From Streptomyces hyderabadensis (GTDB lineage: Bacteria; Actinomycetota; Actinomycetes; Streptomycetales; Streptomycetaceae): a stretch of 64,000 nucleotides of DNA. The notes beneath the pieces were generated by a model. That model made no database searches. It saw nothing but the letters and a program-made list of their open reading frames with translations, and was not told where the DNA came from. The DNA is taken from contig NZ_JAIOJZ010000009.1 of NCBI RefSeq assembly GCF_020404845.1, positions 105,466-169,465 on the forward strand. Direction: 5' to 3'. How positions within the stretch are numbered: position 1 is the first letter of the stretch; each line of letters begins with the position of its first letter. The translations under genes were made by a program, and so were the position numbers. Positions 18,760 through 29,001 of this stretch are shown piece after piece.

Positions 18760-19799
18760 AGGGATCTGACCTTCTGTCGGCGGACGATGTGGATGAAGAA
18801 GGGGGCGCCGAGGATCGCGGTCAGGATGCCGACGTCGATCTCGGAGGGCCGTGCCACGATCCGCCCCACCACGTCCGCGGCGGTCAGCAGCACGGCACCG
18901 CCCAGGGCGGACAGCGGCAGCAGCCAGCGGTGGTCGACGCCGGCCAGGAGACGGCAGGTGTGCGGCACCAGGAGGCCGACGAAGGCGATCGGTCCGGCGA
19001 CGGCGGTGGACGCGCCGCACAGCACGACCGCACCGAGCGCCGCGACGGCCCGTGCCAGGGCCACCCGTTCGCCGAGCCCGGCCGCGAGGTCGTCGCCCAG
19101 GGCCAGGGAGTTGAGGGCACGGGCGCTGGCGAGGCAGAGCACGAACCCGGCGGCGAGGAAGGGCAGCACGCTGCCGAGCTGCCCGTAGGAGGCACCGCCG
19201 ACGCCGCCGATCTGCCACAGCCGGAAGGTGTCGGAGATGTCGTTGCGCGGCAGCACGACCGCGCTGACCAGCGAGGCGAGCGCGGCCGAGATGGCGGCGC
19301 CGGCCAGGGCCAGCTTCAGCGGGGTGGCGCCGCCGCGGCCCAGTGAGCCGACCGCGTACACGAACCCGGCGGTCAGGGCGGCCCCGCCCATCGCGACCCA
19401 GATGTACCCGGACGCCGACGCGAGGTGGAAGTGGGCGATGCCGGTGACCACGGCCAGCGAGGCGCCCATGTTGACGCCGAGGATGCCGGGGTCGGCGAGC
19501 GGGTTGCGGGTGACGCCCTGCATGACGGTGCCGGACAGTCCCAGGGCGGCGCCCACGACGACGGCCAGGAGGGTGCGCGGGATCCGCTTGGCGACCGACG
19601 CCTGTTCCAGGGTGTGGTCGGCCCCGCCGAGCGCCGCCCACACGTCGGACCAGGCGACGTCGCGGGAGCCGAGGGCGAGGGAGGCGGTCATGACGACGAG
19701 CAGCACCGCCGCGAGGACGAGGAGCCAGACGACACGCACGCGCGCCGAACGCCGCATCGGGAGGGCGTTCGGCGCGCGCAGGGTCCCGGTCGCGCTCAC
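18756..19799 (-). CDS. Iron-siderophore ABC transporter permease (FecCD, first subunit)
   Basis: A 347-residue FecCD-family permease. It shows the family blocks RIPRTLLAVVVGAALGLSG, TRNPLADPGILGVNMGAS and AGPIAFVGLLVPHTCRLLAG. With the downstream paralogue it makes the heterodimeric channel for the ferric-siderophore complex. The GTG start at 19799 overlaps the binding-protein stop by 4 bp (GTGA), the first of four such overlaps in this operon, which suggests equal, coupled synthesis. Confidence 0.92.
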   Translation of the reverse strand: MSATGTLRAPNALPMRRSARVRVVWLLVLAAVLLVVMTASLALGSRDVAWSDVWAALGGADHTLEQASVAKRIPRTLLAVVVGAALGLSGTVMQGVTRNPLADPGILGVNMGASLAVVTGIAHFHLASASGYIWVAMGGAALTAGFVYAVGSLGRGGATPLKLALAGAAISAALASLVSAVVLPRNDISDTFRLWQIGGVGGASYGQLGSVLPFLAAGFVLCLASARALNSLALGDDLAAGLGERVALARAVAALGAVVLCGASTAVAGPIAFVGLLVPHTCRLLAGVDHRWLLPLSALGGAVLLTAADVVGRIVARPSEIDVGILTAILGAPFFIHIVRRQKVRSL

Positions 19800-20839
19800 G
19801 CGGCCTTGTCCGCGGCCGCGGCGAGCGCCTTCACGTAGTCGTCGAGGACGTACGGGATGGACAACGGGGTGGGGTTGGCGGCGGTCGCCAGCGGGGTGCT
19901 GCCGGGCAGCAGGTAGATCGAGCCCTGCTCGACCGCGGTCAGCTTGGAGGTGAGCGGGTCGCTCTTGAGGGCGCCCAGGAGTTCGCCCTTGTCGTCGCCG
20001 TAGCCGGTGACGACGTCGACGTCGTTGAAGTCGTCGATGCGCTCGGCGCTCTTGGTGAGCACGAACTTCTTGGTGTCCTTCGACGGCCCCGAGACGCTGG
20101 CGGGGATCTTCATGCCCAGGTCGGTGAAGAACTGGGTGCGGGTGTCGTGGGTGGTGTAGAAGCCGACCTCGCTGACGTCCTTGGAGGACACGTGGGTCAT
20201 GAACATCGCCGACTTGCCCTTGATCTGGGGGTACTTGGCGACGGTCTTGGTGATCTGCCCCTCCAGGTCGCCGATCAGCTCGTCGCCCTCGTCGGCCAGG
20301 CCGATGGCCTTGCTGTTCAGCCGGATGATGTCGCGCCACGGGGTCGCCCAGGCGGCCTCGGGGTAGGCCACCACGGGGGCGATCTCGCTGAGGGTCTCGT
20401 AGTCCTGTGCGGTCAGCCCGGAGTAGGCGGCGAGGATGACGTCGGGCCGGGTGTCGGCGACGGCCTCGAAGTCGATCCCGTCGGTCTCGTCGAACAGCAC
20501 CGGTGTCTTGGCGCCGAGTTCCTTCAGCCGGTCCTCGGTCCAGGGCAGTACGCCGTCGCCGTCGTCGTCGCCGAAGTTGGCCTTGGCCATGCCGACGGGG
20601 ACGACGCCGAGGGCGAGCGGCACCTCGTCGTTGGCCCAGTTGACGGTGGCGACGCGCTTCGGCTTGTCCGGGACGACGGTGGTGCCGAGCGCGTGCTCGA
20701 TCGTCACGGGGAACTGCCCGGCGTCGGCACCGGCGGCACCGGCGTCGGTCTTGGTGTCGTCGTCCTGGCCACCGCACGCGGTGAGGCCGAGCAGGAGGGC
20801 CGCCGCGAGGGCGAGTACGCGAAGGCGGGGTGTTCTCAT
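19796..20839 (-). CDS. Iron-siderophore ABC transporter substrate-binding lipoprotein
   Basis: About 347 residues, class III periplasmic-type binding protein (FecB/FepB fold). The N-terminus is a lipoprotein signal with the lipobox LTACGG, so it is anchored to the outer face of the membrane. The PKRVATVNWANDEVPLALGV and RPDVILAAYSG blocks are typical of siderophore receptors. It is the first gene of a five-gene operon (receptor, two permeases, ATPase, exporter). A DmdR/DtxR iron box lies 56 bp upstream. The ATG at 20839 is chosen for the short basic n-region; GTG at 20872 is in frame but weakly supported. Confidence 0.92.
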   Translation of the reverse strand: MRTPRLRVLALAAALLLGLTACGGQDDDTKTDAGAAGADAGQFPVTIEHALGTTVVPDKPKRVATVNWANDEVPLALGVVPVGMAKANFGDDDGDGVLPWTEDRLKELGAKTPVLFDETDGIDFEAVADTRPDVILAAYSGLTAQDYETLSEIAPVVAYPEAAWATPWRDIIRLNSKAIGLADEGDELIGDLEGQITKTVAKYPQIKGKSAMFMTHVSSKDVSEVGFYTTHDTRTQFFTDLGMKIPASVSGPSKDTKKFVLTKSAERIDDFNDVDVVTGYGDDKGELLGALKSDPLTSKLTAVEQGSIYLLPGSTPLATAANPTPLSIPYVLDDYVKALAAAADKAA

Positions 20840-20894
20840 CGACCCGGTATTCACTTTCGGGGAGTTGGGCACAGGAAGTCAGGACAGGAGCCAG

Positions 20895-20913
20895 TTAGGT
20901 AAGGCTTACCTGA
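20895..20913. promoter_or_regulatory. Iron box (DmdR1/DtxR/IdeR operator)
   Basis: TTAGGTAAGGCTTACCTGA is a 19-bp inverted repeat closely matching the DtxR/IdeR/DmdR1 consensus TTAGGTTAGGCTAACCTAA. It lies upstream of the siderophore receptor gene, so the operon should be repressed by the iron-loaded regulator. Confidence 0.9.
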
Positions 20914-21032
20914 AATCGCGTGCCCAGACTAGGCAGCCCGCGCACCCCTAGCAATCGAGCCTTTTCGACAGGTCTTGTAGCGATCGGGACACGGCGCGGT
21001 CGGCGCGCCCCGCCCTCGGCGCGCCCGTGACC

Positions 21033-21803
21033 TCAGCGCGCCCTGAACCGGCCGGGAGTGGTCCCCGTCGTCCGCCGGAAGGCCGCGCCGAAGGCGCTCG
21101 CCGAGCGGTAGCCCACCGCGTCGGCCACCACGTCGACCTCGAACCCGCGCGCCAGCAGGTGCACGGCGTGCTGGGCCCGTACCGAGGCGACCCAGCGGGC
21201 GAAGGTCGTGCCCGTCTCGGTCCGGAAGGCGCGGGTCAGGGTGCGCGCGCTGCAGCCGAGGGCGGTGGCCCAGCCGGTCAGGGTGCGCTGGTCGGAGGGG
21301 TCGGCCCGGACCGCGTCCACGATCGGCCGCAGCAGCGCGGAGGTGGGCAGCTGGACCAGCAGCGCCCTGGGCGAGGGCCGCAGGACGTCGAGCACCATGG
21401 CCTCGGTGACGTCCCGGGAGCGCGGCGGCAGGTCCGGCTCCCCCAGCCGGTCCAGGAGCAGCCTGAGCAGAGGGGTGATGTCCACGGCCACCGGCTCGTC
21501 GGGCAGGGCCGAGACCGTGCCGTGCCGGAAGAAGTGGGCGCGGTAGGAGGTCCCGGCGACGGCGGAGGCCGAGTGCAGTTGCCCGGCGGGCATCCACAGG
21601 CCGAGCGTCGGTGTGATGCACCAGACCTGGGACCCGACCACGGCGGTCGACGCGCCGTGCGCGTTCCAGAGCAGCTCGTGCCACGGGTGGGAGTGCTCGG
21701 TCCAGGCCGTGTCGGCGGCGACGACCTCCTCGTACGCCTTGATCACGAAGGAGACGTCCACCTCACCGGCGGCGAGCGCCGGCAGCTCCCTGGTGACACG
21801 CAT
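21033..21803 (-). CDS. AraC family transcriptional regulator
   Basis: A 256-residue regulator with an N-terminal cupin sensor (EHSHPWHELLWNAHG, with metal-type histidines) and a C-terminal AraC DNA-binding domain (TLTGWATALGCSARTLTRAF, then VADAVGYRSASAFGAAFRR). It lies directly upstream of, and is co-oriented with, the iron-siderophore operon, separated by the iron box. It may therefore be a siderophore-sensing activator of that operon, by analogy with AraC-type siderophore regulators; this is inference from position. ATG at 21803 fits the family start. Confidence 0.88.
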   Translation of the reverse strand: MRVTRELPALAAGEVDVSFVIKAYEEVVAADTAWTEHSHPWHELLWNAHGASTAVVGSQVWCITPTLGLWMPAGQLHSASAVAGTSYRAHFFRHGTVSALPDEPVAVDITPLLRLLLDRLGEPDLPPRSRDVTEAMVLDVLRPSPRALLVQLPTSALLRPIVDAVRADPSDQRTLTGWATALGCSARTLTRAFRTETGTTFARWVASVRAQHAVHLLARGFEVDVVADAVGYRSASAFGAAFRRTTGTTPGRFRAR

Positions 21804-21918
21804 GCGGCTCAGGCTAACCGGCGCGGGCGGCCCTCCGGCCGGGTAGGTGCCGGTGCGGACCGGAAATGGGTGTGCGAACCGATGGACGCCCGCGGCGCAC
21901 GTCCCGGACGCTGCTGCG

Positions 21919-22887
21919 GTGCCCCTGTTCTGGAGAATCTCGCTGTTCAACTCGGTGGTGCTGATCGCCGCGACCGCGTTGCTGCTGGGACCGGTCACCG
22001 TGTCGACACCCGTCCTGCTCACCGAGGCAGCGATCCTCACGGCGGGCCTGGTGGTGATCCTGGTCGCCAACGTCCTGCTGCTGCGGATCGGGCTCGGGCC
22101 GCTGCGCCGGCTCGCGCACGCCATGACCACGACCGACCTGCTGCGGCCGCGGGTCCGTCCGAAGGCCGACGGCGACGGCGAGATCGCCGCGCTGATCACC
22201 ACTTTCAACACCATGCTCGACCGGCTGGAGGCCGAGCGCGCGCTGAGCGCCGCCCGCACGCTGAGCGCGCAGGAGTCGGAACGGCACCGGGTCGCCCAGG
22301 AGCTGTACGACGAGGTGGGGCAGACCCTCGCCGCCGTGCTGCTGGACCTCAGGCGGGTCGCGGACCAGGCGCCCGACGAGGTGCGTGAGCAGCTGACGCA
22401 GGTGCAGGAGACCACCCGGGCCGGCCTGGACGAGATCCGTCGCATCGCCCGCCGCCTGCTCCCCGGGGTCCTGGAGGAGCTGGGTCTGGCCAGCGCCCTG
22501 AGATCGCTGTCGGACGAGTTCACCGGCCCTTCGCTGACCGTGCGCCACGACATCGCCCCCGGCCTGCCCGCCCTCGGCGACAACGCCGACCTGGTGCTCT
22601 ACCGGGTCGCCCAGGAGGGCCTGACCAACGCGGCCCGGCACTCCGGCGCCCGCCTGGTGCGGCTCAGCCTGGAGCGGGCCGGTGACGCCGTCCGGCTCCG
22701 GGTGCGGGACGACGGCCGGGGCTTCGACGGCTCGGACGAGGGCGCCGAGGGCGCCGGGATCCGCGGTATGCGCGAGCGCGCCCTGCTGATCGGGGCCGAC
22801 CTCGTCGTCGGCCCGGCGCGCGGGGGCGGCACCGAGGTGCGGCTGACCGTGCCCGTCGGCGACCGGGCGGCCGCCCGCACCGGGTGA
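21919..22887 (+). CDS. Sensor histidine kinase (NarL-partner type) with His-to-Tyr change at the phosphorylation site
   Basis: A 322-residue membrane kinase. Two hydrophobic segments (residues about 5-25 and 32-53) are followed by a HAMP linker (GPLRRLAHAM to MLDRLEAER), a HisKA_3 dimerisation helix and a HATPase_c domain (LYRVAQEGLTNAARHSGA, DDGRGF, GIRGMRERA). The expected ERxRxAxELHDxxGQ box reads ERHRVAQELYDEVGQ, so the histidine is tyrosine (TAC, residue 130). The ATP-binding residues look intact. No response-regulator gene adjoins it. It may be a pseudokinase or signal through a partner subunit. GTG at 21919 is the likely start. Confidence 0.85.
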   Translation: MPLFWRISLFNSVVLIAATALLLGPVTVSTPVLLTEAAILTAGLVVILVANVLLLRIGLGPLRRLAHAMTTTDLLRPRVRPKADGDGEIAALITTFNTMLDRLEAERALSAARTLSAQESERHRVAQELYDEVGQTLAAVLLDLRRVADQAPDEVREQLTQVQETTRAGLDEIRRIARRLLPGVLEELGLASALRSLSDEFTGPSLTVRHDIAPGLPALGDNADLVLYRVAQEGLTNAARHSGARLVRLSLERAGDAVRLRVRDDGRGFDGSDEGAEGAGIRGMRERALLIGADLVVGPARGGGTEVRLTVPVGDRAAARTG

Positions 22888-22975
22888 CCTTCCGCACGGG
22901 CCAGGGGGCGGAGCGGGACGGGAACACACCGGTCGGGCGCGCTGTTGTCGCCGGATGCGGAACGGAGGCGGAACG

Positions 22976-24040
22976 GTGCACGGTGAGTACAAGATCCCCG
23001 GCGGCAAGCTGGTCGTCGTGGACGTGGAGGCGGAGCAGGGCGTGCTGCGGCACGTGCGCGTGGCGGGCGACTTCTTCCTGGAACCGGACGAGGCGCTGGA
23101 CGCCGTGAACCGCGCGCTGGAGGGCGCCCCGGCGGACACCGACGCGGCGGGACTAGCCGCGCGGATCGACGCGGCCGTGCCCGAGGGCACCGTCATGTAC
23201 GGGCTGACCTCGGAGGGTGTCGGCATCGCCGTGCGCCGTGCCCTCGCGCACGCCACCGACTGGACGGACTACGACTGGCAGCTCATCCACGAGGGACCGC
23301 AGGCCCCGGCGCTGCACATGGCCCTGGACGAGGTGCTGACCGCCGAGGTCGCCGCGGGCCGGCGTCCGCCGACGCTCAGGGTGTGGGAGTGGGGCGCCCC
23401 GGCGGTGATCATCGGCAGTTTCCAGTCACTGCGCAACGAGGTGGACCCCGAGGGCGCCGCCCGGCACGGCATCGAGGTGGTGCGCCGGATCTCCGGCGGC
23501 GGCGCGATGTTCGTGGAGCCCGGCAACACGATCACCTACTCCCTGTCCGTGCCGGAGGCCCTGGTGCAGGGGCTCTCCTTCCAGGACAGCTACGCCTATC
23601 TCGACGACTGGGTGCTCGGCGCGCTCGGCGAGATGGGCATCCGCGCCTGGTACCAGCCGCTGAACGACATCGCCACCGACCAGGGCAAGATCGCGGGCGC
23701 GGCGCAGAAGCGCGTCGTGGGCCCCGGGGGCGGCCCCGGCGCCGTACTGCACCACGTGACCATGTCGTACGACATCGACGCGGACAAGATGCTCCAGGTG
23801 CTGCGGATCGGGCGGGAGAAGATGTCCGACAAGGGCACGAAGTCCGCGAAGAAGCGGGTGGACCCGCTGCGCCGGCAGACCGGCCTGGCGCGCGGGGCCG
23901 TGATCGAGCGGATGATCTCCTCCTTCGCCGGACGGTACGGGCTGACCCAGGGGAAGGTGACGGACGAGGAGCTGACCCGGGCCACCGAGCTGGCGCGCGA
24001 GAAGTTCTCCTCCGCCGAGTGGACCGCCCGGGTGCCCTGA
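22976..24040 (+). CDS. Lipoate-protein ligase A family protein with N-terminal accessory domain
   Basis: A 354-residue enzyme predicted to attach lipoate (or a related acid) to a lysine of an acceptor domain. Residues 1 to about 95 (YKIPGGKLVVVDVE, FFLEPDEALDAVNRALEG) match the small accessory domain that is C-terminal in E. coli LplA or a separate LplB subunit in archaea. The catalytic BPL/LplA/LipB domain follows, with RRISGGGAMFVEPGN and the lysine motif DQGKIAGAAQKR (Lys238). The order is thus permuted. GTG at 22976 has GGAGG upstream at good spacing. The true acyl substrate is not proven. Confidence 0.85.
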   Translation: MHGEYKIPGGKLVVVDVEAEQGVLRHVRVAGDFFLEPDEALDAVNRALEGAPADTDAAGLAARIDAAVPEGTVMYGLTSEGVGIAVRRALAHATDWTDYDWQLIHEGPQAPALHMALDEVLTAEVAAGRRPPTLRVWEWGAPAVIIGSFQSLRNEVDPEGAARHGIEVVRRISGGGAMFVEPGNTITYSLSVPEALVQGLSFQDSYAYLDDWVLGALGEMGIRAWYQPLNDIATDQGKIAGAAQKRVVGPGGGPGAVLHHVTMSYDIDADKMLQVLRIGREKMSDKGTKSAKKRVDPLRRQTGLARGAVIERMISSFAGRYGLTQGKVTDEELTRATELAREKFSSAEWTARVP

Positions 24041-24049
24041 GCAGCCCGG

Positions 24050-24079
24050 GCGGCCGAGGAAGAAGAGGGCCTCGGCCGC
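24050..24079 (+). terminator. Hairpin terminator after lipoate ligase gene
   Basis: A 10-bp perfect stem (24050-24059 with 24070-24079) begins 10 bp after the stop codon of the ligase gene. Confidence 0.65.
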
Positions 24080-24203
24080 ACGTCTGCGTCACCGCGCGGC
24101 CACGCACCGAGTTCGCCCTTCCGCCCCACGGGGAGTCGTGTGACACTGGCGTCCCGTCCGCCGTGCGGGCACCCTCCGCACCGTCCCCCACGAGAAGTGC
24201 GCC

Positions 24204-24859
24204 TTGCGTTCTCTTCCTCTGCCGCTCGCCCTGACCGCCCGTCTGGCGCCGGTCGCCGTGCTCGCCACCGCGGGCTGGGCGATGTCGTCCGGGCCGGACA
24301 CGTCACCGGCCGCCAAGGAGAGAACGCCGTCGCCCGGCACCACCGAAAGATCGGCGTCCGCACCGGCGAGCCCGTCGGCGACGAAGAAGTACGCCACCGC
24401 ACCGGCACCGTGCGAGAGCCTGGCCGACAAGACGGTCACCTCGCTGGTGCCGGGCGCCAAGGCGGCCGGCAAGGAGATCCCGTCCACCGACACCAAGGTG
24501 CGCCGCACCTGTTCGTGGAACGCGCTCAAGGGCTACGACTACCGCTGGCTCGACGTCTCCTTCGAGGTGATGGAGACGGAAGAGGCCGCGCAGAAGTCGT
24601 ACAGGGAGCGGGTCGCCGACCGCAGCGGCGGCGGCGACGTCCCGGGCCTCGGCGACAGCGCCTACTCCGTCGTCAACCTCACCACCGAGGACAAGCAGCA
24701 GACCCGTGAGGGCACCGTACTGGTCCGCGCCGCCAACGCCCTGGTGATGATCACGTACAACGGCAGCGACTTCGAGTCCAAGAAGGCCCCCGGCACGACC
24801 GAGATCAACAAGGGCGCCATCAAGGCGGCCAAGGAAGCGGTGGCCGCCTTGCAGGACGG

Positions 24860-24869
<10 letters not shown>
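24204..24869 (+). CDS. Putative secreted protein, DUF3558-like
   Basis: A 221-residue protein with a hydrophobic N-terminal export signal, a Ser/Thr/Pro/Ala-rich linker (residues about 30-65), and a C-terminal domain with two cysteines (PCESL and RTCSWN). The latter resembles the DUF3558-type domains common in actinobacterial lipoproteins. There is no lipobox cysteine, so it is more likely secreted or anchored by its signal. The start appears to be TTG after GAGAAG, which is weakly supported. Its end overlaps the convergent permease gene by 10 bp. No specific function can be assigned. Confidence 0.7.
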
Positions 24870-26410
<1,541 letters not shown>

Positions 26411-26487
26411 GGGCAGGCCAATCATGCGGTGGGACGGGAAAGGCCGTGCGGGCGGTGCCGAGGGGGGTGCGCGGGTGCGCCCTGGGG

Positions 26488-26518
26488 CCCGCCCGCCCCG
26501 GAGCGCGGGGCGGGCGGG
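26488..26518 (-). terminator. Hairpin between oxidoreductase and permease genes
   Basis: A 13-bp perfect GC stem (26488-26500 with 26506-26518, 5-base loop) lies 7 bp beyond the oxidoreductase stop. It may partly terminate transcription, lowering permease expression relative to the enzymes. Confidence 0.6.
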
Positions 26519-26525
26519 GGGTGGC

Positions 26526-27548
26526 TCAGGCGTTGACGGCCGGGATGACCTTGGTGCCGTAGGCGTCGATCACGGCTTCCTGCGCGTCGTGCATGTCGTA
26601 CAGCGCGAACTGGTCCACGCCGAGGGCGCGCAGGGCGGTCAGCTTCTCGATGTGCTTCTCGACCGGGCCGATCAGGCAGAACCGGTCGACGATCTCGTCC
26701 GGCACGAACTGGGTGTCGGGGTTGCCGCTGCGTCCGTGGTGGGCGTAGTCGTAGCCCTCGCGGGCCTTGATGTAGTCGGTGAGTTCCTCGGGCACGGCCC
26801 CGGTGTGGGCGCCGTACTTGGCGACCAGGTCGGCGACGTGGTTGCCGACCATGCCGCCGAACCAGCGGCACTGCTCGCGGGCGTGGGCGAGGGCGGCGGG
26901 CGAGTCGTCGGCGGTGACGTAGGCGGGTGCCGCGACGCAGATGGTCACCTCGGACGGGTCGCGTCCGGCGGCCTCGGCGGCGTCCCGGACCGCCTTGACC
27001 ATGTACTCGGTCAGGTAGAGGTCGGCGAGCTGGAGGATGAAGCCGTCGGCCTCCTCGCCGGTCATCTTCAGGGCCTTGGGGCCGTATGCGGCCATCCACA
27101 CGGGGACTTCGGCGCCGGGTCTGATCCACGGGAAGCGCACGACGGTGCCGCCGCCGAGGTCGGCCTCCTCTCCCCTGCCGAGTGCGCGGATGACCTTGAT
27201 GGCTGCGCTTATCCGGGCGAGGGTGTTGGGGGTGCGGCCCGCGACCCGCATCGCGGAGTCGCCGCGGCCGATGCCGCAGACGGTGCGGTTGCCGAACATG
27301 TCGTTGAGGGTGGCGAAGGTGGAGGCGGTCACCTCCCAGGTGCGGGTGCCCGGGTTGGTGACCATCGGGCCGATCTTCAGGGTGCTGGTGTTGGCCAGCA
27401 CCTGGCTGTAGATCACGAACGGTTCCTGCCAGAGCACGGCGGAGTCGAAGGTCCAGCCGTGGCTGAAGCCGTTGTGCTCGGCCCGTTTCATCAGGTCCAC
27501 GACGCGGGAGGCCGGCGGGTCGGTCTGCAGGACGAGTCCGAAGTCCAT
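26526..27548 (-). CDS. LLM class F420-dependent oxidoreductase (TIGR03842-like)
   Basis: A 340-residue luciferase-like TIM-barrel enzyme, starting MDFGLVLQTDPP and containing the block CGIGRGDSAMRVAGR, which fits the F420-dependent LLM subgroup often found beside hydantoinase genes. It lies in the same operon as dihydropyrimidinase, 11 bp downstream of that stop, with GGAGTGG before its ATG. The window lacks a recognisable dihydropyrimidine dehydrogenase, so this enzyme is a candidate for the redox step on the pyrimidine ring. That assignment is inference; the cofactor is predicted from family resemblance only. Confidence 0.85.
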   Translation of the reverse strand: MDFGLVLQTDPPASRVVDLMKRAEHNGFSHGWTFDSAVLWQEPFVIYSQVLANTSTLKIGPMVTNPGTRTWEVTASTFATLNDMFGNRTVCGIGRGDSAMRVAGRTPNTLARISAAIKVIRALGRGEEADLGGGTVVRFPWIRPGAEVPVWMAAYGPKALKMTGEEADGFILQLADLYLTEYMVKAVRDAAEAAGRDPSEVTICVAAPAYVTADDSPAALAHAREQCRWFGGMVGNHVADLVAKYGAHTGAVPEELTDYIKAREGYDYAHHGRSGNPDTQFVPDEIVDRFCLIGPVEKHIEKLTALRALGVDQFALYDMHDAQEAVIDAYGTKVIPAVNA

Positions 27549-27559
27549 GGGCACCACTC

Positions 27560-28963
27560 CTAGTTCAGGTACTGACAGGTGGCGCGCGGGGTGTAGACGC
27601 CGTGGCCCGTGCGTCCGGTGTACTCCCGCTCGGTGACGACCGGTTCGCCGCGCGAGAGCACGGTCTCCACCCGGCCGGTGATTCGCCGGCCCTCGTAGGC
27701 CGAGTAGTCGACGTTCATGTGGTGGGTCTCGGCGGAGATGACCTGCTCGGCGTGCGGGTCGTAGACGACGATGTCGGCGTCCGCGCCGGGCGCGATGGTG
27801 CCCTTCTTCGGGTACAGGCCGAACATCCGGGCCGGGGTGGCGCAGGCGATCTCGATCCAGCGGCGCCGGCTGATGTGGCCGTCGACGACGGCCTGGTGGA
27901 GCAGGTCCATGCGGTTCTCGACGCCCGGCATCCCGTTGGGGATCTTGGAGAAGTCGCCCCGGCCCAGCTCCTTCTGTCCGCTGAAGCAGAAGGGGCAGTG
28001 GTCGGTGGAGACCACCTGGAGGTCGTTGGTGCGCAGGCCCCGCCAGAGGGACGCCTGGTGCTCGCGCGGGCGCAGCGGGGTGCTGCACACGTACTTGGCG
28101 CCCTCGAAGCCGGGCTCGGCGAGGTTGTCGGTGGACAGGAACAGGTACTGGGGGCAGGTCTCGCCGAAGACGGGGAGTCCTTCGTCGCGGGCGCGGGTCA
28201 GCTCGGCGACCGCCTCCGTCGCGGAGACGTGCACGACGTACAGGGGCGCTCCGGCGACCTGGGCGAGCCGGATGGCGCGGTGGGTGGCCTCGGCCTCCAG
28301 GAGGGCCTTGCGGACCTCGCCGTGGAAGCGGGGGTCCGTCTCGCCGCGGGCGAGGGCCTGCTCGACCAGGACGTCGATGGCGATGCCGTTCTCGGCGTGC
28401 ATCATGATCAGGCCGCCGTTCTCGGCGGCGCGCTGCATGGCGCGCAGGATCTGTCCGTCGTCGGAGTAGAAGACGCCGGGGTAGGCCATGAACTGCTTGA
28501 AGGAGGTCACCCCCTCCTCCACCAGCAGATCCATCTCCTTGAGCGTCTTCTCGTTGACGTCGGAGACGATCATGTGGAAGGCGTAGTCGATCGCGCAGTT
28601 GCCCTCGGCCTTGGCGTGCCAGGCGTCCAGGCCGGAGCGCAGGGAGTGGCCGACGCTCTGGATGGCGAAGTCGACGATGGTGGTGGTGCCGCCCCAGGCG
28701 GCGGCGCGGGTGCCGGTCTCGAAGGTGTCGGCGGCGTAGGTGCCGCCGAAGGGCATCTCCATGTGGGTGTGCCCGTCGACGCCGCCCGGGATGACGTACT
28801 TGCCGCTCGCGTCTATCACTCGCTCGGCGGTGAACGCCTCGGCCGCCGGGGTGCCGGTCGCGGCGAGGGCGGCGACGCGGCCGTCCTCGATCAGGACGTC
28901 GGCGTGGAGTTCGTCGGACGCGGTGACGACGAGACCGCCGCGGATGACGGTACGGCTGCTCAT
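27560..28963 (-). CDS. hydA: Dihydropyrimidinase (D-hydantoinase)
   Basis: A 467-residue cyclic amidohydrolase that opens dihydrouracil/dihydrothymine (or hydantoins) to N-carbamoyl-beta-amino acids. The zinc ligands are visible: GGVDGHTHMEMPFGG (HxH), the carboxylated lysine in SFKQFMAYPG, MMHAENG, YVVHVSA and STDHCPF. The closing NVDYSAYEG is typical of the hydantoinase family. AGGAGGG precedes the ATG at 28963. It lies between a nitrilase-type amidohydrolase (the next step) and the F420-type oxidoreductase, consistent with a reductive pyrimidine degradation operon. Confidence 0.95.
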   Translation of the reverse strand: MSSRTVIRGGLVVTASDELHADVLIEDGRVAALAATGTPAAEAFTAERVIDASGKYVIPGGVDGHTHMEMPFGGTYAADTFETGTRAAAWGGTTTIVDFAIQSVGHSLRSGLDAWHAKAEGNCAIDYAFHMIVSDVNEKTLKEMDLLVEEGVTSFKQFMAYPGVFYSDDGQILRAMQRAAENGGLIMMHAENGIAIDVLVEQALARGETDPRFHGEVRKALLEAEATHRAIRLAQVAGAPLYVVHVSATEAVAELTRARDEGLPVFGETCPQYLFLSTDNLAEPGFEGAKYVCSTPLRPREHQASLWRGLRTNDLQVVSTDHCPFCFSGQKELGRGDFSKIPNGMPGVENRMDLLHQAVVDGHISRRRWIEIACATPARMFGLYPKKGTIAPGADADIVVYDPHAEQVISAETHHMNVDYSAYEGRRITGRVETVLSRGEPVVTEREYTGRTGHGVYTPRATCQYLN

Positions 28964-29001
28964 GCTGCTGTTCCCTCCTGTCAGGGGCCCCGGCGGGCCG
29001 G

